Under the pieces are notes generated by a model. That model saw only the letters and a program-made list of their open reading frames with translations. It was not told the origin of the DNA and ran no database searches. From the NCBI RefSeq assembly GCF_001625305.1, contig NW_017802379.1, forward strand, positions 8,566,489 through 8,630,488: 64,000 nt of DNA, in the 5' to 3' direction. Shown piece by piece: positions 48,001 through 60,000 of the stretch; the stretch's first letter is position 1; the number at the start of each line of letters is the position of its first letter. The translations under genes were made by a program, and so were the position numbers. Origin of the DNA: Branchiostoma belcheri (lineage: Eukaryota > Chordata > Leptocardii > Amphioxiformes > Branchiostomatidae).

Positions 48001-51000
48001 AAACAGCCGAAGACCACCAAACCCCCAGTTCTATAAGCCTGCAATGGAGGCTAGGTAGCTGAGATCTTGCCAAATTGTCAACCCATTAAAAAGTCTGTAG
48101 CTTGTGCCACTGGAACATAATCACTTTCCAATAAAACTGAATCAACCAAAGATACCATATTTTATTTTATCCAATGCACTTGTAAAACATGTGAGCCCAA
48201 GATTATGAAATGTTTAAGTTGCTAGAGTTGCATACATGTGTTTGTTTCTTCAGGCTGTTGTGCTAGAAGGGAAGTACTGGAAGAGACGCATGGAGACCGT
48301 GGTCAAGGAGTACATGAAATGGAGAGTGTACTACAAGAAGAAGGTAATGCTTTCTACAAAGGACAGGGATAACATTTCTTAAGTACATACCTGTAGGATT
48401 TCCACTGTCTTACATGTACATGGTATTATATAAAAGCGTACTGCAGTTTATATCAAATCTGCTAGAGGTCATTGTTACATGTATGTTGATAATGATACAT
48501 GTCCTTGACTGTAATATCTTAAGATTGGAAAGCACTTTATTGCACCCATATTTTATATTTCACACCTAATGGAATACCTTAAAAGTTAATGTGTTTGTTA
48601 TGTCGTTATGTTTTTATTATGAATTTGCTACAACATTGTGATCAGAGTGAAGGAATTGAGAAGTTACAGTTCGTACTAAAACTGCATCAGTGCACCAGTT
48701 CCAAAGTTGTATAATTTTAAGGTTGGACAGTGGTAGTAGTTGTCACAATTTCCAGTTAAATGCATGTACATGTATGTTGTAAAGTTCTGGAACAGTTTGA
48801 ACTATGTTGTTACCCCCTCCCCCCATTTGTCCATAACCACACATGCATTGCTGTAAAAGGCATGCTTGTCTTGTGCAGTGTTCCGTTCTTTCTGCATGTG
48901 CACAAAGGCGGTGACTTGTTTAGTTGCACTCTATCTAAAAATGCCTCAAGGGATATAAGGAAAAAAAGTTATAGCTGTTGGTTTGTGAATTGGTGATGCT
49001 CAACTCGCATTTGAACAATGGGCTTCCATGTACATTTCTTAGTGCAATGTATAGACAATTTTATAGAATCTCTCGCTGTCAGGGGCTGATTTGGCCTCCT
49101 CCATATATATTGTATCTCTAAGTTGGGAGAACCATTTTTAAAACAACCAATAGGAGCTCAGGATTCTTCATCACCATCAAAATCAGTCCAATGGGAGTCC
49201 AGGATTCTCTGTCACCATGGAAACCAGTCACCACAACCTCTAACACCTTTATAACAGTCACTTCTCAGTTTAAACTTTGATTGGTCAATATCGGTATAGC
49301 ACATATGCATAAATCAACAGGATTAAAATGTTCCTAATTCTCCTGACTTAGAGGTGTAGGTCTTCAAGCATCTAGGGAAAGGTTTAATGGAAGTGATTGA
49401 CTGGATATGGCCTTCACTAAATGGTTAGCTTACTGGTATTGGATCAAAGAAGTAGAATGGAAGTCACAAAAATCTCTGAGCACCTTCGAGTATCAAAAAA
49501 CTTGTTCCAAGTGGAGGTTGTGGAAACTTAATATACTGCAAAGAAACTGCTTACAGCATTTCTTTCCAGTGCTTCCTGTCAGACAGGAGTATAAATCCCT
49601 CCTACTATAAAATTGCAACATTATTTGATACGCTGGGATCCCCTGAGGTTTTCTTCACTTAAAGTTTGAATCCACAAGCATTTCTGTGCACCGGCTGACC
49701 TACTGTTCGCACTTTGTGGAAACCTTGTTAATGTTTTTACCCTTGTTTTTCCTCCACAGCTGAATAACAACCCATGTTTATTGCGCTTACGCTTGCTTTT
49801 CCTCACCGCCTTTTTTACGTTTTTTTCGGCTAACCTCCCCCAACTTGTCTGGGCATGTCTTGATTGGAAAGACTGCCTTTTTTCAGCGGATGAACTGTCC
49901 TACGGATGAGGATCTTCTGAAGCTAGACGCGCTGGACATGCCGCTAAACATGCCGCCATCACACTACATGGGCTGGACTCTGGTATGTGACTTTTCAAAG
50001 GCATTCAAAGTGATTTCAGGGCAGTAAAACTGCATTTTCAAAGTCCATTTTCTGGTCATTCCTTTAATGTAAGTTGAATCAACCCTATGCCATTGCATAT
50101 TGATGTGTGAGGCAAAAATATGATGTCGCTGATGGAAAATGGTTGCTTGTTTCCTACCGTAGGCTGGTTCTAGCTGTTTATTGGTGGTACCAAAAAATAA
50201 AGTGCATTGTAGCCTGTTTTGGGCTATTTCAAATGCTTTTAAGTATGAAATGATGACAAAAATGTGCTCAGAAATAGCAGTAATTATTGTCATTATCAGA
50301 CAAATTTCCATATCCGGGATTTTTTTTTGTTTTGCTGCCCTGAAATTGCATTGGATGCCTTTAAGAATAGTGTTTTATTTTTTTATATTATATTATCTTA
50401 CTTTTTTTAGCTTTTGTTAGCATATGAAATACTGAATATAGACTGCTGTCTGGTTTTCATTGAGATCAATCATCAACATTAGAGAACAGGATCATACATA
50501 ATATTATTTAAGATATACACGTATTTGTGTATATGTCTACATTTCATTTTGTTTTGGGGGCAATTTTTAGTTTTCAAACAGCTACGAGAGTCCTAATCTA
50601 TACACAGACTTTTCTTTGATTTTGAACTTAAGATTATTTAGTTTCCTTTAACATTATCAGTTCTAGCAGTTAGTAGAAATTCTTTGATCAGTGACTGTAT
50701 TTTTGTAAGGTACGTGATTTACCTCACAAAATACAGTCACTGATCGAAGAATTTCTACTAACTGTTAATTCTACGTGACTGATGAACCTCTTCAACGATA
50801 TCAGTTCTAGATACTCTAGATATCAGTAGTTAAATTTTTGTTGGTTTTGGTACGAAGCACGATGTTTTCACCCTCTACAGGATGACTTCTACTATCTCCG
50901 TGAGCGGCAGGAACCATGTCCCTGGTGGGACGCCACAGGGGCAGGGAGGGTGAATACAGACCACTTTTGTTTGTTATTTTAAAAAATGTTCATAACAAAA

Positions 51001-54000
51001 ATAAACAGCTTAGCAATCAAAGTGACATTCGTTCAATTTAAAATTCCGCATCACAGAGACTTGAAAATAAATGAAAACTTAGAAAAAAAATCACCAGCAG
51101 AATATAATAAACCTCTCTCGCAGGAGCTTTGTTTCTTCTAGAGGATCATTTTCGTCTGCAGTTCAAAAATAAGCTGCTAGGCTATGGATTAGTGCTGTGT
51201 ACTGGTTCACTGGACCGGTCCTGGACTTGTAAAAATGTTTAGGTCCAAGTCCAAAAAAACCTAAAAGTCAAGAACTGATTCCGGACTTATTAAAAAAAAT
51301 CCCATGTCACATACCCTTTTTCTTTCCAAACCAACTAAAAACCTTCCGTAGGTTGCAAAATCTGTGCTGCAAAATGAAGAAAACATTGCCATCGGGTATC
51401 GTCAAGTGTCGGCCTCCAAGTTTTGCCCAAACAACATTGCTAACATGCAATTTTGTAGATGCCATGGGTTAAGGTCCAGACTTACGAGTCTGGAACTGAA
51501 CCTAAATCTCTGGACTTGAATCCAGACCAGAACCTAAATGTGGGTTTAGGTACACAGCACTACTATGGATAGAGATGCCTCAAATTTGCTGATAGATGCC
51601 AAGAAAATCAGCTATGTGCTAGATATGCTTTCATTGAATGTTCAGTCTCTGTGAACTCTGTAATTTTAAAATTGTGCTTATGGATCACCCAGAGGCAAGC
51701 GTTCGGCTTCGTCTAATCCGTAGTGACATTTTCTTTTATGTCACTTTTGGTAGCTGGGGTGCATTTAAGGTGGCTGTTAAGAAGTGTTTTTACTCACAAT
51801 CTGGTGTTAGTAATAGCTTGTTTCTGATCCATAACACAGGTAAAGATGTTCTATTTGTTCAGTTATACAACTTTTTTTTCTCTCTTTAAAATGAAGCTAG
51901 CTGCATTAGCATGTAAGGTTTGGCGTTGGGCGAAACTAATCACGAAACTTCTGAACGTAGTGGCGAAACAAAGTTGAGTTACGCATAATATCAAAACAGA
52001 AGTGGCCTGTCAAACTACACAATTTGAGTCACGGAAAAGACATTTAGAATCACTCTACACAACATGAATATCAAAGTTCTTTGATCACAACCATTTTTTT
52101 CACGAGCCGACGTTTCGATGGCCGTCTGTCATCTTCATCGGGGCAATTCTGACTGGTTTGCTGTGCACTTATGCTAGATGTTACTTGGTGCATAGTGCAC
52201 TACAGGTGTTACATGGTTAACAGTGCACCTTTAGTGAACCATGTAACACCTTTAATGCACTATGCACCAAGTTACATCTAGTGTCAGTGCACAGCAAACC
52301 AGTCAGAATTGCCCTGATGAAGATGACAGATGGTCATCGAAACGTCGGCTCGTCAAAAAATAAATGGTTGTGATCAAAGAACTTTGCTATTCAATCGTTT
52401 ACCAACCTGAAGAAATTATTTACTAGACAACAGTTTATTTGTGTTCTAGGATGACTACACGATACTTCGGGAAAGGCAGGAGCGGCAGAAGTCCCCGCAG
52501 AAGAAGGAAACGCCGCTGCCCTCGCCATTCGTGCCGACCTTCTCGGAGGAGGACGCGTGGATGATGGACTTCACCGACACGCTCTTCTCCAGTCTGGCCC
52601 AACCGTTCGCCTTTCCCAACCCCAAGGAGATCGGCAAGTTTCTCACAAACACAGTTTTATGTTTGTATTTAGTGCTGTGTACCGGTTCGCTGGACCGGTT
52701 CCGGACTTGTAAAAATGTTTAAGTTCAAGTCCCAAAAAAACTAAAAGTCAAGAACCAATTCCGGACATGTTAAAAAAAAAACAACATGTCATATACCCCT
52801 TTTCTTTCCATACCGCCTAAAACCTTCCACTGATTTCAAAATCTGTGCTGCAAAATGAAGAAAACATTGCCATCGGGCATCGTCAAGTGTCGGCCTCCAT
52901 GTTATGTGGCCAAAATTTTGCCCAAACAACATTGCAAGGTTGCCAACATGCCATTTTGTATATGCCATGGGGACTTACGAGTCCAGAACTGAACCTAAAC
53001 CCCTGGACTTGAATCCGGACCTGAACCTAAATGTGAGTTAAGGTACACAGCACAAGTTTGTATGGTGTGTGCAATTTGATCTAGTAGTAAGAATTCAAAG
53101 AAAAAAAGAAAGGAAATCATTTCATTCCATCAGAGAGGATATCCCTACATTTGTATCTGAAGCAATGGACTCATTTTTACCTGAAAGGAGTGACAAAAAA
53201 AATAAGGCCTAATAAGGATTTGAACCTTCAATTCACAAGTCAATGACCAACTTGCCACTCAAATACATCAGTGTTAGTGATCCAAGGTGTCGTCTCTGTT
53301 TTTCACAGCTCATCTTGGTAACGCAGACATGATCCAGCCAGGCTTGATCCAGCTACAGCCCAACTTGGAAGACTTTATGGATACATTTGAGCCGCTGCAA
53401 GGTAACACAAGAATTCAGAGATCACATTACCTTCTTGAAATTTTAAGAGCTAGAATTATTTGTCTCATTGAATACGGAAATAAAATTGTATTAGCAGGAT
53501 CATTTTGGGTTTACGGTTTTCTCAACTAAAAAAATCCCTAATGAATGTGCAAAAAGGAGCGATCTTCTTTGCTTCAGAATCTGTGCTCCTTGTCAGTAAA
53601 ACATAAGGGAGAATAGGGAGAGGAAGTGTCACTGCATATGCCTCTAATTTAGTCTAAAAACAAAGACTAGTGATTAGTAACAACCTTACCTTGAAGGAAA
53701 TGGACTCGACCTTAAGGCCAACTCAGCCTTGCATCAGCTGCAACTTGTCAACTGTGGAAACACAGTCACACAAACAGACACACAGGCAGACACACCCAAA
53801 ACCAATACCTCCATTTTTCATTATTTTTTATCATCTTTAGAATTATTCATACTCTCATAGTAAAGCTTGTACATTTTATTTTCTCAACTTCCTTTCTTTT
53901 CTTTCTTGCATTATATGAATAGTTTTGTTTGTGCTCATTCTAGAGTTACATCTTACTTTTTCCATGTTTTTTCTTTCTTTCTGTGTTGTTCCTTTCTCTT

Positions 54001-57000
54001 CTTTTTTCTGTGACAATCACTCCCACCCTGGCCCTGGTTGTATTTCTGTCCGTTTACCCACCACTACCATGGGAATGAAAGACACTGAGCTGGAAGAGAA
54101 TGAATGTGGGTGCGGCCTTTGTGAAAAAGAAATTAATCAAGGTAAGGGATGGACCAGGAAGGCTCATGTAGGGGCTGCGTGAAAAAAGAAATTTTCAACA
54201 TTTGGCAAGTATTTTAGTTTTGTGACCTTCAAATTCACCCCATTTCCTGTGTCTGACCCATGTACATGCAATAATATCGCATATGGTTGTGACACAGGTA
54301 GAGTTAAACAAAAAAAATGCAGTGCAAAATTGGTGAAAAAGTGAATGGTGAAAGAAAAGGAGATTTTTACGCCCCAAAAAGTCCTTTCTTATCTGTCCCT
54401 AATAGAACTAATGAGTGGGCTTGCTTTTTTTTTAACCGTAAGTTAACAATCCACATGTACAAACCATATATTAACAGGGCTCAAAATACCACCCATACAA
54501 TCTTTTTACTTCCTAAATTGTTAAGTGATGCTGGAAAAAGTTTATCTGGTGCAAGTGATTTTCAGTTTTGCCTGTACCAGTGCAGGTATGCCGGAAAAAG
54601 TATTTTGAGCCCTGACATGTGTAAAGGTATAAAATTATGCAAGCATGTCACGATTTCTTTACTGTTATTATTTTTACTATTTTTGGTTGAAAAAAGAAAG
54701 CATGTCATCCTCAGAATGCTGTGACAGTCTCTATTTTCTTTTAAAATTTAATACACCTTTCACTGCTTTCCAACTGTTCCTTCTGTTTTGTACAGAACTA
54801 GAACAAAATTCCAACTTTAGGCCACACCAATTTAATTTGTTGGTCCTCGGATTTTTTCATAAAAAATATGAAGCGACATGGCGAAAAAAATAAAAATAAA
54901 ACAGGTCTAGGCATCCTATTATAGCCCCAAATGCTATGATAGGAGCCAAGAAGTCAACACAAAAGGCTGGGCTAATATTCAAACTTACAGTATGAATTTT
55001 TTACTTTTCATCAAACCACTTCATTGATACATAGAAAACTGTAACAACTAGGAAGAAAAGGACTTTCCTCAACTGTTGCGAGCAAAATATGAGCATTTTT
55101 GAGTTGATTCAGAACCAGAATTTTTTTTTTTTTGCAGATCAGAAAAAAATGAAGAGGCGAATCCGAGAACCAACAAATTAAATTGCTGTGGCCTTATGGC
55201 ATACACACTCTGAGTATGATTTTTCTATTATTTTGTATGATATTACAGATATTGTTCGGAATGCGGGACTAGAGTTTGGAGGCAGCAGCCACATGAATCT
55301 GGGCAGCGGGCTGGAGATGGGACAGCGCAGTTCACAGCAAGGACAGCAACAGGGACAGCAGCCCAACATATCCATACAGGTAAGGTGCACTACTGAACAC
55401 GGTGTGTTGGGGTTCTGTTAAGGTGAAATATTGGCTGTACATTTTCAGTTGGTACACTGGTAGTTTGTTGGGATTACATTGTGTTTTTTGAGTGTTTGTC
55501 AGATGCACTTTTGGTTTACCAGATGAAGGTATTTTTCGAAGTTTAGGCCACCCCAATTTAATTTGTTGGTTCTCGGATTTGCCTCTTCATTTTTTTTCTG
55601 ATTTGCAAACAAAAAAGATTTTGGTTCTGAAGATTTTGCCTCCAACAGTCGAGGAAAGTCTTTTACTTTCTTGTTGTTACAGTATTTCCAATCAAAAGTT
55701 CAAAATTCATTGATTAAATGTTAACCCAGCCTTTTGTGTTGACTTCATGGCTCCTATCGTATCATTTGGGGCTATAATAGGATGCCTAGACCTGTTTTTT
55801 TTTTTTTTTGCCTTGTCGCTTCATATTTTTTCTGGAAAAATATGAGAACCAACAAATAATTAAATTGGACAGGTGTGGCCTTATGAATTTATGTATATTA
55901 GATGTAGATGTGCACATTGGATTCACACATTGTGCAACTACATTTAGGTAAAAGGTGTTTTTGGGTCATAGCTTGAACTACCACCTACATGTGCAGGTTA
56001 TTGCAGGTAAAACTGGACCTGTGCAGGTACATGTGCATTTTTGACGTCTACCTGCAGCTAACCTGCACTGGTCCATGTAAAATTATATATAGTAAATCAC
56101 CCCATTTGATTTATTTTGTCCTGTTTTCAGTCCCATCTTGTGTTTATTCTCTAGTTCGTTGGTCTTGGAATTCATCCTATTCTAGCTCTCGTTCTTTCCT
56201 CTGATTCCATTTCAATCTGTGAATTCACTTAGTCTTCACGGCAGCAAAATTTTGTGGTCTGAGGAAAATTCACATGTTCACGAAACTTAATCTTACAAGG
56301 GGAGTATGAATGATTTGATAACAATGATGATAGGTTCATGGTACAGATAGAAGACTAGTGACCATGAAAACAGAGAATATGAAAATGCAGTGAAAAAGTC
56401 AGGAATTACACTTTACAGTATAATATAGCCTAAAATATAGGCTAGAGTTTTCATTTGCCCCAAGTCACACAGTTCTCACAAAGGGATCACACAAGCACTT
56501 GGACCGATTCTGCAAAGTTCCCAAAATAATGCATGACGTATGACACCAATTTAATTTGTTGGTTCTCGGATTTGCCTCTTTTTTTTTTCTGATTGGCAAA
56601 AAAAAAAAAGAGATTCTGGTTCTGAATCAACTCATTGGTAGTTTAAATATTAACACAGCCTGTTGTGTTGACTTCACGGCTCCTTTTGTAGTATTCGGGG
56701 CTATAATAGGATGCCTAGATCCGTTTTTATTTTTATTTTTTTCGCACTGTCGCTTCATATTTTTTCTGAAAAAATCTGAGAACCAACAAATTAAATTGGT
56801 ATGGCCTAAGGACTAAATTTTTGGGAGGTGGAGAAAGGGTGGACTAGTCTTCGTAGAAATTGCGACCAGAGGACTGAACCGGAGTTAGAACGGGATTGTA
56901 CGCCAGGATTATACGAGTTGGTAAAAGCTTCAATCTCCTCAAAAGCTTCATTGGTTACGTTCTCCTACCATCACAGTTAGATGTGGGGTCTCCCCATGCA

Positions 57001-60000
57001 ATGCATGCCAGTGACAAGGTCTTTCTGCCTACCTTGATCAACAAGGGTAACTTCCAAGCGATGGGTTTTGGTCCCCCCCATGTAAGTATCCCAGTTCCAA
57101 CGCACACATGGCACAAAGGCCCCAAAAAACAGCTCTCCGCAAAACTGTTCCACGCCACAGCTGGGCAGGGCTTACAGCTTTTTTTCTGTGCAATACTCTG
57201 TTAAATGATACAAGGTTTTGTCACATTTACAAATGTATGCTTACTTCCATGCTAGTATGCTCTGAAAGAGCATGTTGGCAGAACGTACTGCACCTGCGTT
57301 TAACCCAGATTTTTTATGGTTTAATTTTAATTTAATGTTTGGTCAATGTTGCTTCAGAATTTTGCCCGTTATAGATGATATATTTTGCAACACAACATTT
57401 GAAAACTATAGCCAGGATGTTATCCTTTGTTCAAGTACAACCTTAAACAAGACATTCTGCCAAAGTGCTACATGTATGCAGAGTACATTTGTATGTGTTA
57501 CAAGTTTTGCGCAGGTGCAGTACGTTCTGCTGACATGCTCACTATACATGTAAGTGTTTTTAAGGGAAGTTCCATTTACAATCACAAAAGGGGGTGTCAA
57601 CAGTCTTGTCAACTCTTTAACCTTTAGCATGCTGAGGTAGCTTTGGCCCCAGTAATTTTTGGCAGCAAAGTAGCTTCAGTCTTTAAAATACATACAGACT
57701 GTAAACCAAACCTCTGAAATACAATGCTTAGGCTTTTATACTCATATCATGATTGCTGAGGTGGCCCACAGCATGCTAATGGTTAAGGCGCTGTAAGCTT
57801 TTACAACATGACAGAAACACACATGTACATGGACCACTTCAACACACTTGTTAAACTGAAGTGGTACATGTACATTTCTATGTAAACTATGGCTGCAGTT
57901 TGGTACCAATCTGCTAGGTGGTGCTGATGCCTAGTGTTGTATGGTTCCAGGTGGTGCCACCTGAAGAGCGGCCATCAGCCAGCGCCACAGTCAGCTCCCC
58001 ACCGTTCCAGAACCAGATGTCTGCCGACACCATGCAGTACCAGGGCAGGTCACAGGCAGGGATGTCCTACCAGGAGTCCTCACCTATACAAATGGACACT
58101 AACCAGGTAAACAGGATTAAATCAGTTCAAAGAAATCCCTTCTCACAATAAGACAGTTGACAGTTAACATATGTGCAGCATTCCAAGTCAAAGGCTATTC
58201 TTTGTCTTAACACTACTTGCCAATGCCCTTAAACTTCACCTCAGACCAAAATGCATTGCACATAGTGGTGCATACCGGTTCACTGGACTTGGATCCGGAC
58301 TTGTAAGAATGTTTAGGTTCAAGTCCAAAAAAACCTAAAAGTCAAGAACCGAGTCCGGCCTTATTACCATAAAAGACCATTTCACATACCCCTTTTCTTT
58401 TCAAACCACCTAAAACCTTCCGTAGATTGTAAAATCTTTGCTGCAAAATGAAGAAAACATTGCCATTGGGCATCGTCAAGTACCAACCTCCATGTTATGT
58501 GGCCAAAGTTTCACCCAGACAACATTGCAAGGTTGCCAACATGCAATTTTGTATATGCCATGGGTTTAGGTCCGGACTTACAAGTCCGGACCTGAACCTA
58601 AACCTCTGGACTTGAATCCGGACCTGGACCTAAATGTGGGTTTAGGTATGCACCACTAATTGCACAACACAAGTGCACTTGGAACTGTAAACTAGCAGCA
58701 TTGATAATTGTGTCTTAGGATCCTGTCCAAAGAAGTCTTCACTAACCTTGTCATTTTTCCAGACATCTTTAGAGGATGCCATTTCTGTGCTGGCCCAGAA
58801 CACCAGGCCCACACAGCCTCCACACATCCACAGCAGCCAGCCTGCATCCATGTCCACTTCTACCCAGCAGGTTTGTTTGTTTGTTCGCATAACCGGTAAA
58901 CCACCTTTAGGCGTAACACAACAGTTCTGTACATGTACGTACGTGTACAAGCTGCGTAAGACCGGACTGTAAGGTTCTTTAATGAGCGTGGTTCTTTAAT
59001 GTGCGTGGGGTGTGGCTCTCCCCAAACATGGGACCTTCATTTAACGGCCTATCCGAGGGACGTCCCTAACCGAAGCTAGGTACACATTTTCACCTGAGTG
59101 AAGTGAGGAAAGTCGTGTTAAGTGCCTTTCCCAAGGGTACAAGATCGTTGACATGGGCAGGATTCGAACCCGGGACCTCTTGGGTATGAGCGGAACGTGC
59201 TACCGACTGTGTTTGGGAGAGCCACACCCCACGCATGTTAAAGAACCCACCACACTTATCAAAAAGAGCAGAGGACCTTCCTGGTGTGAGTGGTTCAAAC
59301 CTTACAGCCTGGTCTCAGGTTTGACATCTTGAAGAGGTGATATTCACCTGTTACGTCAATCCTTCCACAAATGTGGTAAATCTTCATAACAAAATAACAA
59401 ATATAACAAGAAATTAAAAAAAAAAATTTATTACAGGTGAGCCAGGTCATCGCTGCCCCCACCCCCATCACACCCTCGTCCACGGCCCACCAGCAGCCCC
59501 CCACCATGCTGCCCATGTACCAGGCCCAGCCTAACATCCCCGTCATGCCCAGTACACAGACGGCCTTCCAGACACCCACGTCATCTCCACAGCCCAACGT
59601 GGCACCGTTCGGCTTCCCACAACAGCAACAGCAGAAGACACAGACTATACAGGTAGGCTCATGTTGGTTTGTTTCACATACAGTCATGCCTTAGAGTTAT
59701 CAACCAAGAATTGAGGTTTTAAAGAACCCGTATTTCCTAACTATCGTAGACTGGAACTCATTGCCACCAAGCACAGTTGAGGCATCATCACTAGAAAGCT
59801 TTAAACAACTCCTGCAATTAAATGTGCAAAGATTGAGTGTAACAAGATTAGTCGTTCGGTGTGATATAGCTAGCTGCCTGCAAAGCTGATGTGTTACGCC
59901 GAAGGGCGGTTATGCCGGCTATACTGATACAGGGACCACCAAAAATGTCAAATTGGCCAGGTGAGATGGTCACTTGTACAAATTTGACTCTAATTGGTAA

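Noticed and set aside
54049-54145. Cysteine-rich Mondo exon
   Set aside because: Mondo exons 53309 and 55249 join in phase without it and no acceptor is visible.
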